Positions 20,265 to 29,407 of a stretch of 64,000 nucleotides of DNA are shown here, piece by piece. How positions within the stretch are numbered: the stretch's first letter is position 1; the number at the start of each line of letters is the position of its first letter. Under the pieces are notes generated by a model. It had not been told where the DNA came from. It searched no databases and was given only the letters and a program-made list of their open reading frames with translations. Source of the DNA: Aquamicrobium sp. (GTDB lineage Bacteria; Pseudomonadota; Alphaproteobacteria; Rhizobiales; Rhizobiaceae); assembly GCF_023954335.1 (NCBI RefSeq), contig NZ_JAMLIE010000001.1, positions 868,001-932,000 of the forward strand. Direction: 5' to 3'. The translations under genes and the position numbers were made by a program.

Positions 20265-21569
20265 TCAGAAGGATTGCGTCGTGTAATCGGCTTCCGGCTC
20301 GTAGAGGCCGTCCTCGATCGCGGTCTTGTGGACGACGTTGAGCTTGCCGTTCTCGACCACGGAGATGTTCTGGACGCCGAAGACCTGATGGATCTTGCCG
20401 TCGAACCGCTTCGGCCCCTGCGGGTGCTCGACGCCTTCCTCCAACTCGGTGATGGCCTCGGTCGCCTCGATCAGCTTCTGACGGTCCTCGATACCCCGAT
20501 AGCCGGCGGCCTCCATCGACCGCTTGATGATGTAGAGCGTCTCCCAGCAGCCGAACATGTGGGCGTTGGTCGAGACGTCGCGCGGGTCGTTGGCGGCCGC
20601 GCCGTTCTCGTCGAGCCCGACGGCGTCGCGATAGGCGCGCTCGGCTTCCGAGGCGTCCGCCTGGAGGTAGCGCGGCATGCCTTCCCAGAAATGCGAGCCT
20701 TCGAGGAAGTCGAGGCCGGGGCTCTTCATGTCGACCGCCTCCAGCGAGTCGATGAAGCCGAACAGCTTCGGCCCGCGCCCGCCGTAGAACTCGCCCAGCT
20801 CCTTGACGAAGGTCAGGACCGCCGGGCCGACCATGACGTGATAGATCACGTCCGTTCCAGCCGGAATCTGCGGGAAATAGCGGGTGAACGAGGTCTCCGT
20901 CGGCGGGATGGCGATCTGGGCGATCACCTCCGCGCCCTGCTCCGCGGCCGCCGGGGCGAAGAAGTCGCGATGGTCGTGGCCGAAGGCGTAGTCGGGATAG
21001 ATCATGGTGATCTTCTTGCCGACATTCTGCGAGATCCACGGCGCGACCGAGCGGCACTGCGCGCGCACGTCGGTGATGCCGGGCTGGATGACCCAGCGGT
21101 TCAGCTTGCCCGAGGCGACGTGGTAGCCTTCGGAGACGACGTAATAGGGGATCTTCAATTCGCCCGCCGCCGGGGCCGAGCCGGTGACGACGTGGGAGAA
21201 CAGCGTGCCGTAGACGAGATCGACCTTGTGCTGGCTGGCGAACTTCTCGACCACTTCCGCGCCGCGTGCGGGGTCGGTGCCGTCGTCCTCGGTGACGATC
21301 TCGACCGGGCGGCCGTTGATGCCGCCGGCCGCGTTGATCGCCTTGACGGCAGCGGCCGTGGTGCGCTCGTACCAGCGGCCGTAGGAGGCGCCGATGCCGG
21401 TGCGGTGGGCCTGGAAGCCGATGCGGATCGGCGCCGAGGACTGCGTCTGCGCATAGCGCACGAAGCCCGGCGCGGCCGTCAGCGCGGCCGTTGCGCCGAG
21501 GCCTTTCAGCGCGCTGCGCCGCGAGACGGATGAGGTGAGGAAACTCGAAGGCTTGCGCGCGTCGGTCAT
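20265..21569 (-). CDS. ABC transporter substrate-binding protein (LivK/Peripla_BP_6 type), Tat-exported
   Basis: The 434-aa periplasmic binding protein carries a twin-arginine signal (SRRSALKG, about residues 16-23) followed by a hydrophobic stretch, then a type I binding fold starting APIRIGFQAHRTG. It delivers the ligand to LivHMGF encoded just downstream. AGGGGG lies 7 nt before the ATG at 21569. Tat export of such proteins is known in amide/urea-type members. The ligand is unknown: the family covers branched amino acids, amides and urea, and the adjacent DUF1989 gene suggests a nitrogen compound. Confidence 0.9.
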   Translation of the reverse strand: MTDARKPSSFLTSSVSRRSALKGLGATAALTAAPGFVRYAQTQSSAPIRIGFQAHRTGIGASYGRWYERTTAAAVKAINAAGGINGRPVEIVTEDDGTDPARGAEVVEKFASQHKVDLVYGTLFSHVVTGSAPAAGELKIPYYVVSEGYHVASGKLNRWVIQPGITDVRAQCRSVAPWISQNVGKKITMIYPDYAFGHDHRDFFAPAAAEQGAEVIAQIAIPPTETSFTRYFPQIPAGTDVIYHVMVGPAVLTFVKELGEFYGGRGPKLFGFIDSLEAVDMKSPGLDFLEGSHFWEGMPRYLQADASEAERAYRDAVGLDENGAAANDPRDVSTNAHMFGCWETLYIIKRSMEAAGYRGIEDRQKLIEATEAITELEEGVEHPQGPKRFDGKIHQVFGVQNISVVENGKLNVVHKTAIEDGLYEPEADYTTQSF

Positions 21570-21714
21570 CGTGGACCCCCTGGCTGGAGCCTGCATGCGA
21601 AACCGCGTCTGGCCGCGCGATTTCGCTGCCGGGTGTTAAACGGGCGCAACGTAAACCATCAATCGCACGCGCATGCAACACGGCAATTGCTGCGGCGCGG
21701 AACCTTTTGGATTC

Positions 21715-22575
21715 CTAGACGCCGTGGGTTCCGTCATAGCCGTTCAGCGGCGGCCGCGCCCAGCCTTCGGGCAGCCGTGCCGGCTTGTAGATTTCGACCA
21801 CCAGCGGGTGGCAGGCGGCGGTGTCGGACGAGTGCTCGGCCGAGCAGTCGCCGCCGGGGCAGACCGACAGGCAGCCCAGAAGGTCGATCTCGGCGAAGAA
21901 CTCCAGATAGTCGCCGGGCCTCACGGGGCTCGCCTTCATGAAGTACTGGCCGGTGTCGCGGGTGAAGCCGGTGCACATGAAGACGTTGACGACGTCGTGG
22001 ATGTAGCGCGACGCCTCGTCGAGCGGCTTGCCCGTCTGCCGGGCGAAGGCGCGCGTCAGGTTGGAATGGCAGCAATGGTGATACTGCCCGCCATGGCTGA
22101 GTAGGTTGTGGGTGTAGGGATCGCACCTTGTGCCGATGACGTCGTGCACCGCGCCGCCGAAGTCGTCGAAGCCGTACCAGTCGAGCGTGTCGTGGGTGAT
22201 GGTGGCGATGGGGCGCATCGCCGGGAAGGTCGAGAAGAGCTGGTCGCCGAGCCCGACATGGGTGCCGTTCAGCGCCCGCGTCTTGCCGGTGTAGAGCCGC
22301 TCGTCGAGATCGTCGGCGTTGAAGAGGTTGAGGTCCCCGACCTGCGGCCCCTCGACGGAGAGGATGCGGAAGAAATGCCCGGCGGGCGCGTTGAAGCACG
22401 CGGCCTCGCGCGGCGGCACGACGACGCGCTCGACGAGCTCGAGATCCTCGCGCACCGCCCGGTAGGCGGCGAGATCCGGCCGCGGCAGGCTCTCCACCGG
22501 ATAACAGATCACTGGCCTCACCGCCTTGCGCGCGGCGGCGTCCTGCGGGGCCTCGGTGATGGGGTGCGGCTTCAT
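21715..22575 (-). CDS. DUF1989 (urea carboxylase-associated family) protein
   Basis: This 286-aa cytoplasmic protein belongs to the DUF1989 family, whose characterised members are carboxyguanidine deiminase subunits (CgdA/CgdB) and urea-amidolyase-associated proteins. Likely metal ligands are visible: GGQYHHCCHSN in the middle and CPGGDCSAEHSSDTAACHP near the C-terminus. CgdA and CgdB normally occur as a pair beside urea/guanidine carboxylase; here there is one gene and no carboxylase. GGAGGA lies 6 nt before the ATG at 22575. It lies upstream of the Liv-type operon on the same strand (145 bp gap). The exact substrate is not known. Confidence 0.85.
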   Translation of the reverse strand: MKPHPITEAPQDAAARKAVRPVICYPVESLPRPDLAAYRAVREDLELVERVVVPPREAACFNAPAGHFFRILSVEGPQVGDLNLFNADDLDERLYTGKTRALNGTHVGLGDQLFSTFPAMRPIATITHDTLDWYGFDDFGGAVHDVIGTRCDPYTHNLLSHGGQYHHCCHSNLTRAFARQTGKPLDEASRYIHDVVNVFMCTGFTRDTGQYFMKASPVRPGDYLEFFAEIDLLGCLSVCPGGDCSAEHSSDTAACHPLVVEIYKPARLPEGWARPPLNGYDGTHGV

Positions 22576-22886
22576 GGCGATCCTCCGAATTGATCCGTCT
22601 CCCGTTGATAGGCATCGGCGGGCGCGAGGTAAACCGGGCAGCCGCCTGCGCCGCTGTTGCGGAGGGGCATCCCGGATGAAACGAAATTCCTGTCTCGCGG
22701 AGGAAAGAGGTTCGATTTGCGAAACTCGACCCTGATCTGGCCTGATGGCAGGATGAATTTTCTTCGATGCGGGCTGTAAACGACATCGCTTGCCTCCTTG
22801 GAAGCGGGCTGCCTGCATAGACTGGCCGGCGAATTTTCCTCGATCCCGCAATTCCCCGGACCCTGTCTGTTTTTCTGGAGAGACCC
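22576..22886. other. Intergenic region between divergent DUF1989 and sulfate-transport genes
   Basis: These 311 bp have no credible gene. They must hold two divergent promoters. The sequence GAATTTTCTTCGAT (22755-22768) recurs with one change as GAATTTTCCTCGAT at 22831-22844, 76 bp apart. The second copy is 42 bp before the sulfate-binding protein ATG. These direct repeats could be regulator sites, but I recognise no consensus. Confidence 0.5.
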
Positions 22887-23873
22887 ATGAAGCGCATTCT
22901 CGTTCTCGGCGCCGCCCTTGCCGGCCTGCTTGCCGCCCCGGCACAGGCGCAGTCGCCCGATACGCTGCTCAACGCCTCGTACGACATCGCCCGCGAGCTG
23001 TTCGCCGACGTCAACGCCGCCTTCGTCGCCAAGCATCCCGGCAAGACCATCGACCAGTCGCATGCCGGCACGTCGCGGCAGGCGCGCGCCATCGTCGAGG
23101 GGCTGGAGGCCGACGTCGTCACCTTCAACCAGGTCACGGACATCGACTTCCTCGTGCAGAACGGCTTCGTCACCGACGACTGGCAGGGCGATTTCCCCAA
23201 CCAGGCCTCGCCCTTCTACTCGCTGCCCTCCTTCCTCGTGCGCGCCGGCAATCCGAAGGGCATCAAGGACTGGGGCGATCTCGCCCGCGACGACGTGAAG
23301 ATCGTCTTCCCGAATCCCAAGACCTCCGGCAACGCCCGCTACACCTATCTCGCCGCCACCGCCTACGCCAAGGAAGCCTTCGGCGGCGACGAGGAGAAGG
23401 TGATCGCCTTCATCGACAAGGTGTTCGACAACGTGCCGGTGTTCGATACCGGCGGCCGCGCCGCAACCACCACCTTCGTCGAGCGCGAGATCGGCGACGT
23501 GCTCATCACCTTCGAGGCCGAGACGCGCGGCATCGCCAAGGAGTTCGGCGAGGACAAGTTCGAGCTGGTCGTGCCCTCCGTCAGCCTGCTGGCCGAGTTC
23601 CCGGTCGCCATCGTCGACAAGGTGGTCGACAAGCGCGGCTCGCGCGAGCTCGCCAAGACCTATCTCGACTTCCTCTACACGCCCGAGGGCCAGACCATCT
23701 CCGCCGAGCGCGGCCACCGCGTCAACGACCCCGCGGTCAAGGACAAGTTCAAGGACCAGTTCCCCGAGGTGCGTCTGGTGACGGTCGAGGACGTGTTCGG
23801 CGGCTGGGAGAAGGTGCAGGCCGAGCACTTCGCGTCCGGCGGCCTGCTCGACAAGATCTACGGCGAACGCTAA
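22887..23873 (+). CDS. sbp: Sulfate/thiosulfate ABC transporter substrate-binding protein
   Basis: The 328-aa periplasmic protein captures sulfate for the CysTWA importer. It has a Sec signal peptide (residues 1-22, cleaved after AQA) and the Sbp signature: LNASYDIARELF, HAGTSRQARAI, NPKTSGNARYTYL and the RGHRVNDP segment. GGAGAGA precedes the ATG by 4 nt. It is the first gene of a sulfate operon; a hairpin follows it before the permease genes. Confidence 0.93.
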   Translation: MKRILVLGAALAGLLAAPAQAQSPDTLLNASYDIARELFADVNAAFVAKHPGKTIDQSHAGTSRQARAIVEGLEADVVTFNQVTDIDFLVQNGFVTDDWQGDFPNQASPFYSLPSFLVRAGNPKGIKDWGDLARDDVKIVFPNPKTSGNARYTYLAATAYAKEAFGGDEEKVIAFIDKVFDNVPVFDTGGRAATTTFVEREIGDVLITFEAETRGIAKEFGEDKFELVVPSVSLLAEFPVAIVDKVVDKRGSRELAKTYLDFLYTPEGQTISAERGHRVNDPAVKDKFKDQFPEVRLVTVEDVFGGWEKVQAEHFASGGLLDKIYGER

Positions 23874-23895
23874 CGCATTGCGGCCATTCCGCATC

Positions 23896-23920
23896 GCCGG
23901 CGGGCGCCTCGCCCGCCGGC
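23896..23920. terminator. Intercistronic hairpin after the sulfate-binding protein gene
   Basis: A perfect 10-bp stem, GCCGGCGGGC (23896-23905) with GCCCGCCGGC (23911-23920), lies in the 88-bp gap before cysT. There is no clean T run, so it is more likely an mRNA-stabilising or partial-termination hairpin that keeps the binding protein more abundant than the permease. Confidence 0.55.
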
Positions 23921-23961
23921 TTCGTGCCGTTTGAAGCAAAGACTTTGAAGGAAAGACGAAG

Positions 23962-24783
23962 TTGAAACGCCGCGTCCTGCCCGGTCTGCCGCTGTCGCTC
24001 GGCATCACCCTCTTCTATGCCGGCATCATCATCGCGCTGCCCATCGGCGCGCTGATCTTCAAGGCGGCGAGCCTCGGCCCGGAGGAGTACTGGCGCATCG
24101 TCAGCTCGGGCCGGGCGCTGGCGAGCTACCGCGTCACGGTGCTTGCCGCGGCGGCGGCGACCGCCGTCAACGTCGTGTTCGGGCTGGCGCTGGCCTGGGT
24201 GCTGGCGCGCTATTCGTTTCCGGGCAAGCGGCTGGTCGACGCCATGGTCGACCTGCCCTTCGCCCTGCCGACGGCGGTGGCGGGCATCGCGCTGACCACG
24301 CTGTTCGCGGCCAATGGCTGGTTCGGCGCGGCGCTGGCGGAAATAGGCGTCAAGGTCGCCTACACCCCGCTCGGCATCATGATCGCCATGGTGTTCACCT
24401 CCATTCCCTTCGTGGTGCGCACGGTGCAGCCGGTGCTGGAAGACCTCGACCCGGCGCTGGAGGAAGCGGCGCAGTCGCTCGGCGGCTCCGACGCGTCGAT
24501 CTTCGCACGCGTCATCCTGCCCCTGCTCGCGCCGGCGCTGCTGGCGGGCGTCTCGCTCTCCTTCGCCCGTAGCCTCGGCGAGTTCGGGGCCATCATCTTC
24601 ATCGCCGGCAACCAGCCCTTCGAGACCGAGATCACCGCGCTTCTCGCCTTCATCCGGCTCGAGGAATACGACTACCCGGCCGCCGCCGCCATCGCCTCGG
24701 TGCTGCTGTTCACCGCCTTCCTGATGCTGGCGGCGACCAACATCCTTCAGGCGCGCGCGCTGCGCTACACGCAAAGGAGCTGA
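23962..24783 (+). CDS. cysT: Sulfate ABC transporter permease CysT (CysU)
   Basis: This 273-aa inner-membrane permease has about six helices and the EAA loop form LEEAAQSLGGSDASIFARVILP. It forms the sulfate channel with CysW. The start is a TTG at 23962 with AAGGA 9 nt before it; no ATG fits the conserved N-terminus. It is followed by cysW after 3 bp. Confidence 0.92.
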   Translation: MKRRVLPGLPLSLGITLFYAGIIIALPIGALIFKAASLGPEEYWRIVSSGRALASYRVTVLAAAAATAVNVVFGLALAWVLARYSFPGKRLVDAMVDLPFALPTAVAGIALTTLFAANGWFGAALAEIGVKVAYTPLGIMIAMVFTSIPFVVRTVQPVLEDLDPALEEAAQSLGGSDASIFARVILPLLAPALLAGVSLSFARSLGEFGAIIFIAGNQPFETEITALLAFIRLEEYDYPAAAAIASVLLFTAFLMLAATNILQARALRYTQRS

Positions 24784-24786
24784 GCG

Positions 24787-25686
24787 ATGGCGGCAACGCA
24801 TCATGGCAGGCCGCCGCGCATCGGCGATTCCCCGGCGGTCCGGCGCACGCTGATCGGCTTCGTGCTCGTCCTCGGCGCGGTGCTGGTGCTCGCCCCGCTG
24901 ATCGTCATCTTCACGCAGGCGTTCCGCCTCGGCGTCCCGGCCTTCGCGGCGAACATCGTCCATCCCGACACGCGCCACGCCATCCTGCTCACCGTGCTGA
25001 CGGCGCTGGTCGCGGTGCCGGTCAACACCGCCTTCGGCGTCGCCGCCGCCTGGGCGATCACCAAGTTCGACTTCCGGGGCAAGCGGGCGCTGACCGTGCT
25101 GATCGAGATCCCGTTCTCGATCTCGCCCATCGTCGCCGGCGTCGCCTATCTCTTCGTCTACGGACTTCAGGGCCTGTTCGGCCCGGCGCTGCAATCGGCG
25201 GAGATCAAGGTGCTGTTCGCGCTGCCCGGCATCGTGCTGGCCTCGATGTTCGTCACCGCGCCCTTCGTCGCCCGCGAGCTGATCCCGCTGATGCAGGCGC
25301 AGGGGCGCGACCTGGAGGAGGCTGCGACCTCGCTCGGCGCATCCGGCTGGCGCACCTTCTTCTCGGTCACGCTGCCCAACATACGCTGGGCGCTGCTCTA
25401 CGGCGTCGTCCTGTGCAACGCCCGCGTCATGGGCGAGTTCGGCGCGGTCTCGGTGGTGTCCGGCAACATACGCGGCCAGACCAACACGCTGCCGCTGCAC
25501 ATCGAGCTGCTCTATCACGACTACAACACGGCCGGCGCCTTCGCCGCCGCCTCGATCCTGACGCTGCTCGCCCTCGTCACCATTATCGCCAAGCTGGCGC
25601 TGGAGCGCCGCGGCGCGGGCCGGGTCAGCCGCCCCGCCCTCGCCAGCCCGGCCCTCGCCGCCTCCACTGAAGGAGCCAGACCATGA
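24787..25686 (+). CDS. cysW: Sulfate ABC transporter permease CysW
   Basis: The 299-aa second permease has about six membrane segments and an EAA loop (LEEAATSLGASGWRTFFSVTLP). The conserved LCNARVMGEFGAVSVVSG stretch is typical of CysW. AAGGAG lies 8 nt before the ATG. Its end overlaps the cysA start by 4 bp. Confidence 0.93.
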   Translation: MAATHHGRPPRIGDSPAVRRTLIGFVLVLGAVLVLAPLIVIFTQAFRLGVPAFAANIVHPDTRHAILLTVLTALVAVPVNTAFGVAAAWAITKFDFRGKRALTVLIEIPFSISPIVAGVAYLFVYGLQGLFGPALQSAEIKVLFALPGIVLASMFVTAPFVARELIPLMQAQGRDLEEAATSLGASGWRTFFSVTLPNIRWALLYGVVLCNARVMGEFGAVSVVSGNIRGQTNTLPLHIELLYHDYNTAGAFAAASILTLLALVTIIAKLALERRGAGRVSRPALASPALAASTEGARP

Positions 25687-26705
25687 AGATCGTCCTCGAC
25701 AATGTGGTGAAGACCTTCGACACCTTCCGCGCCGTTCACGGCGTGTCGCTGGAAATCAGCAGCGGCGAGCTGGTTGCTCTGCTCGGCCCGTCCGGCTCGG
25801 GCAAGACGACGATCCTGCGCATGGTGGCGGGGCTCGAATATGCCGACGGCGGCGCGATCCGCTTCGGCGACCAGGACGCCACCAACATCCCGGTGCGCGA
25901 GCGCGGCGTCGGCTTCGTCTTCCAGCACTATGCCCTGTTTCCGCACATGACGGTGGCCGACAATATCGCCTTCGGCATGAAGGTCTCCAGACGCAAGCGC
26001 AGCCGCGCCGAGATCGAGGCGCGCGTCGGCGAACTCCTGTCGCTGATGCGGCTCGACGGGCTCGGCGGCCGCTTCCCGGGGCAGATCTCCGGCGGCCAGC
26101 GCCAGCGCGTGGCGCTCGCCCGCGCGCTTGCCGTCGACCCGCGCGTGCTGCTGCTCGACGAGCCGTTCGGCGCGCTCGACGCCAATGTGCGCCGCGAGCT
26201 GCGCCGCTGGCTGCGCGAGATTCACGACGAGCTCGGCATCACCACCCTGTTCGTCACCCACGACCAGGAGGAGGCGCTCGACCTCGCCGACCGCGTCGTC
26301 ATCCTCGACCACGGCCGCATCGTGCAGGAGGGCAGCCCTGAGGGGGTGTGCCGCAACCCGGCCTCGGCCTTCGTCACCCGCTTCCTCGGCGACACCAACC
26401 GGCTGGAGGCGCAGGTGCACGGCGGCGTCGCCCGCATCGCCGGCGGCAGCATCGCGGCCGACGGGGTCCCGGACGGTCACGCCGAGATCTACGCCCGCCC
26501 GGCCGACCTCGAATGGGCGGGCGAGGGCGCGGGGCTTTCCGCCCGCATCCTGCGCATCCTCGACCGGCCCGACAGCCGCCGCCTCGTCGCCCGCCTCGAC
26601 GACGGCGAGACGGTGGAGCTTGACGTGACGCCGGAAACCGTGGTCAGCGTCGGGGATCAGGGCGCGGTGAAGCTGCGCCGCGCCAATGTCTTTTCGCTGG
26701 CGTGA
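25683..26705 (+). CDS. cysA: Sulfate/thiosulfate import ATP-binding protein CysA
   Basis: This 340-aa ATPase powers sulfate uptake. Walker A GPSGSGKTT is at 35-43, signature ISGGQRQRVALARAL near 137-151, Walker B LLLDEPFGALD, and the H-loop VTHDQEEALDLAD. A C-terminal TOBE-like regulatory domain starts near residue 240. AAGGAGCC precedes the ATG that overlaps the cysW stop. Confidence 0.94.
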   Translation: MKIVLDNVVKTFDTFRAVHGVSLEISSGELVALLGPSGSGKTTILRMVAGLEYADGGAIRFGDQDATNIPVRERGVGFVFQHYALFPHMTVADNIAFGMKVSRRKRSRAEIEARVGELLSLMRLDGLGGRFPGQISGGQRQRVALARALAVDPRVLLLDEPFGALDANVRRELRRWLREIHDELGITTLFVTHDQEEALDLADRVVILDHGRIVQEGSPEGVCRNPASAFVTRFLGDTNRLEAQVHGGVARIAGGSIAADGVPDGHAEIYARPADLEWAGEGAGLSARILRILDRPDSRRLVARLDDGETVELDVTPETVVSVGDQGAVKLRRANVFSLA

Positions 26706-26733
26706 GCACCGACAGGGGACAGACGGCAACCGC

Positions 26734-28065
26734 GTGAGAGGCGAAAGAACCATTGTCATCATCGGCGGCGGCGCGAGCGGCGTCCTGCTCGCCGCACAGC
26801 TTCTGAAGGCGGAAAATCCGGCGCTTCGGGTCGTGATCGTCGAGAAAACCGGCGTCTTCGGCCGCGGGCTCGCCTATTCGGCGACGCTCGACGAGCACCT
26901 GCTCAATGTCGGCGCCCACGGCATGAGCGCCTTTCCCGACGCGCCGGACCATTTCCGCATCTGGCTCGGCACGCGCGGCATCGCCGTTGCCGCCGATTCG
27001 CTCCATTTCGCCCCGGGCCGGCTCTATGGCGACTATCTCGGCGAGATCTCCGCCGGTCTCGCCGCGCGCGAGCCCGAGCGCCTGCGGCTCATGCAGGCTG
27101 ACGTCGTCTCCGTCTCGCCGCACGCGGCCGGCGTCGCGGTCCGCCTCGCCGACGGGACGGTTCTTCAGGCGGACGCCGCCGTGCTCGCGGTCGGGCACGA
27201 CGCGGAGCCTGCCGGCATCGCCCTGCATGCGATGAAGCCGGGCGCACCGGGCGACACGCCGCTCGCCCCAGACGCGCCGGTGCTGATCCTCGGCTCGGGC
27301 TTGAGCATGATCGACGCCTGGCTTTCCCTCAAGGCGCGCGGCCATCGCGGTCCGGTCACGGTGCTGTCGCGCCGGGGGCTGATGCCGCGCGCGCATCTCG
27401 CGCGAAAGCCCATCCCGATCGACATCGCCGACGTGCCGCTCGGCGCCCCGCCGGCCCGCTTCATGCACTGGCTGCGCCGGCTGGTGCGCGCGCACGAGGC
27501 CGCAGGCGGGCACTGGCAGAACGTGATCGACGGCCTGCGCCCCTTCAACCAGCGCATCTGGCAGGCATGGAGCGACGACGAGCGCGGGCGCTTCCTGCGC
27601 CACGCCAAGGCGTGGTGGGACGTGCATCGCCACCGCGCCGCGCCGCAGATCGCCGCCCGCCTCGCCGCCGCGGTGGGCGAGGGCGGGCTGACGCCGCTGG
27701 CCGGCAAGGTCGGGACGGTCGAGAGGGCGGACGACGGCCTGCTCGTCACGCTGCGCCTGCGCGGCGCGGCAGCGGCGCAGACGCTGGCGGTCGCCCGCAT
27801 CTACGATTGTACCGGCGTCGTCAGGGACGTGGCGTCCGGCTCGCTCGCAGCCGTGCGCAGCCTGACCGACCGCGGGCTGGCGCGGCCTGATCCGTTGCGG
27901 CTCGGCCTCGACGTGACCGAGGATTGCGCGGTGATCGATGCCGCCGGCAATCCGTCCGGCCGGGTCTTCGCCATCGGCCCGCTGACGCGCGGCGCGCTGT
28001 TCGAGATCGAGGCGGTTCCCGACATCAGGGTTCAGGCCGCGAAGCTCGCCCGGACCCTGATTTGA
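26734..28065 (+). CDS. FAD/NAD(P)-binding protein of unknown substrate
   Basis: The 443-aa protein opens with a Rossmann dinucleotide motif (IIGGGASG, residues 9-16) and has a second nucleotide-binding segment LILGSGLSMIDAWL near 190, matching the NAD_binding_9-type FAD/NAD(P)-binding family. FGRGLAYS and LLNVGAHGMSAFPD are characteristic of that group. Its reaction is not known. Located 28 bp after cysA, it is probably in the sulfate operon and might serve sulfur metabolism. I chose the GTG at 26734; an ATG at 26686 overlapping cysA is possible. Confidence 0.8.
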   Translation: MRGERTIVIIGGGASGVLLAAQLLKAENPALRVVIVEKTGVFGRGLAYSATLDEHLLNVGAHGMSAFPDAPDHFRIWLGTRGIAVAADSLHFAPGRLYGDYLGEISAGLAAREPERLRLMQADVVSVSPHAAGVAVRLADGTVLQADAAVLAVGHDAEPAGIALHAMKPGAPGDTPLAPDAPVLILGSGLSMIDAWLSLKARGHRGPVTVLSRRGLMPRAHLARKPIPIDIADVPLGAPPARFMHWLRRLVRAHEAAGGHWQNVIDGLRPFNQRIWQAWSDDERGRFLRHAKAWWDVHRHRAAPQIAARLAAAVGEGGLTPLAGKVGTVERADDGLLVTLRLRGAAAAQTLAVARIYDCTGVVRDVASGSLAAVRSLTDRGLARPDPLRLGLDVTEDCAVIDAAGNPSGRVFAIGPLTRGALFEIEAVPDIRVQAAKLARTLI

Positions 28066-28075
28066 GGACGCCGCG

Positions 28076-29043
28076 ATGAACGGCATCAAACGTCTGACTC
28101 TCTGCCTCGCGCTGCTCGGCGCGGCCCCGGCAACATCCGCGGAGGTCGAGGTGGAGGCGCAGGTGGAAAACGGCCCGCTGCGCGGCAGCCTCGCGATGCC
28201 GGCGGACGGAGTTGCGCGCGCGGCGGTGGTCATCATCCCCGGCTCCGGCCCGACCAATCGCGACGGCGACAGCCCGCTGGGCGTCGAGGCCGGCTATCTG
28301 CGGCTGCTGGCCGACGCGCTGGCAGAGCGGGGCATCGCCTCGATCCGCGTCGACAAGCGCGGCATGTTCGCCAGCGCCGGAACCTTCGCCGACCCCAACG
28401 CCGTCACCTTCGACGACTATGCCGGCGACGCGCTGGCATGGGTCGAGGTGGCGCGGGAGAGGACGGCGGCCGAATGCGCATGGCTCCTCGGACACAGTGA
28501 GGGCGGGCTCGTCGCGCTGGTGGCGGCGCGAGCCGCCGGGCCGTCGCTGTGCGGGCTGGTGCTGGTCGCCGCGCCCGGCCGGCCGATGGGCGTCGTCCTG
28601 CGCGAGCAGCTGCGCGCCAGCCTCGCCGACGCCTCGGTTCTCGCCGAGGCCCTTGCCGCCATCGAGGCGCTGGAACGCGGCGAACGTGTCGATGCCGCCG
28701 GGCTGGACCCGTCCTTGCAGGGCCTGTTCTTCTCCGAGGCGGTGCAGGGGTTCCTCATCGACGCCTTCGCCCGCGATCCCGCCGCCCTGATCACCGGTGT
28801 GAAGCTGCCGGTGCTGATCGTCGAGGGCGACGCCGACCTTCAGGTCGGCGCCGCGGATGCCGACGCCCTGTCGCGGGCGCAGCCGGCGGCCGGGCGCGTG
28901 CTCATCCCGGGCATGAACCATGTGCTGAAGGCGGTGCCGCCGGGCGATGCGGCCGCGAACCTCGCCGCCTATGGCGATCCGTCCCTGCCGCTCGCGCCGG
29001 GGCTGGCCGAGGCGATCGCCGGCTTCGTCCTCGCCCGCGCTGA
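28076..29043 (+). CDS. Exported alpha/beta hydrolase, apparent loss of the stop codon
   Basis: The protein has a signal peptide (about residues 1-22), the nucleophile elbow GHSEGG with Ser141, an acidic residue in EGDADLQ near 250 and His282 in GMNHVLK: a complete serine-hydrolase triad. The substrate is unknown. As written, the frame does not stop after the natural end (about FVLAR) but runs on to 29752, antisense through lapA and ihfB, with residues that look like shadow translation. A TGA at 29041-29043 would be in frame if one base were restored (for example CGC CGC TGA), giving about 322 aa, so I end the gene there. Either a real deletion or a sequencing error is possible. Confidence 0.75.
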
Positions 29044-29047
29044 AGCC

Positions 29048-29365
29048 TCAGTTGCGCGGCGCGGGCAGGGCCGGCTGGTTGCCGCCGGGGCGGGCGGGAG
29101 CGGGAGCAGGCGCGGCCTCGCGCTGGCGGGCCGCCTTGCGGTAGCGCCCCTGGCGGAACCAGGTGGCGAGGCTGCCGAGGATAAGGCCGAGCGCCAGCGC
29201 GGCGAACAGCAGCACGAACAGCGGCAGCGTGATCGTCAGGCCCGGATTGCCGGGATTGAACGGGTCGATGGTGAAGGCCGCCGGCATGCGGTTGGCCACC
29301 GCCAGCGCGATCAGCACGATGGCGAGCGGGATGAAGACGAGAACGGTCACGATGCGGTTGAGCAT
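29048..29365 (-). CDS. lapA: LapA-domain (DUF1049) inner-membrane protein
   Basis: The 105-aa protein has two hydrophobic helices (about residues 5-25 and 45-67) and a proline- and alanine-rich cytoplasmic tail. LapA proteins work with LapB to control LPS synthesis through LpxC turnover in enterobacteria; in rhizobia the gene is regularly found after ihfB. It would normally precede trpF; here a convergent hydrolase gene lies 4 bp away. Confidence 0.8.
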   Translation of the reverse strand: MLNRIVTVLVFIPLAIVLIALAVANRMPAAFTIDPFNPGNPGLTITLPLFVLLFAALALGLILGSLATWFRQGRYRKAARQREAAPAPAPARPGGNQPALPAPRN

Positions 29366-29407
29366 GTCTTTATCCGGTTTCGCGGGGGGCTTCCGTCCGT
29401 CCCCGGT

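Noticed and set aside
22576..22886. Guanidine or urea riboswitch upstream of the DUF1989 gene
   Set aside because: No ykkC-type conserved sequence was seen in the intergenic DNA; the gene has only an ordinary ribosome-binding site.
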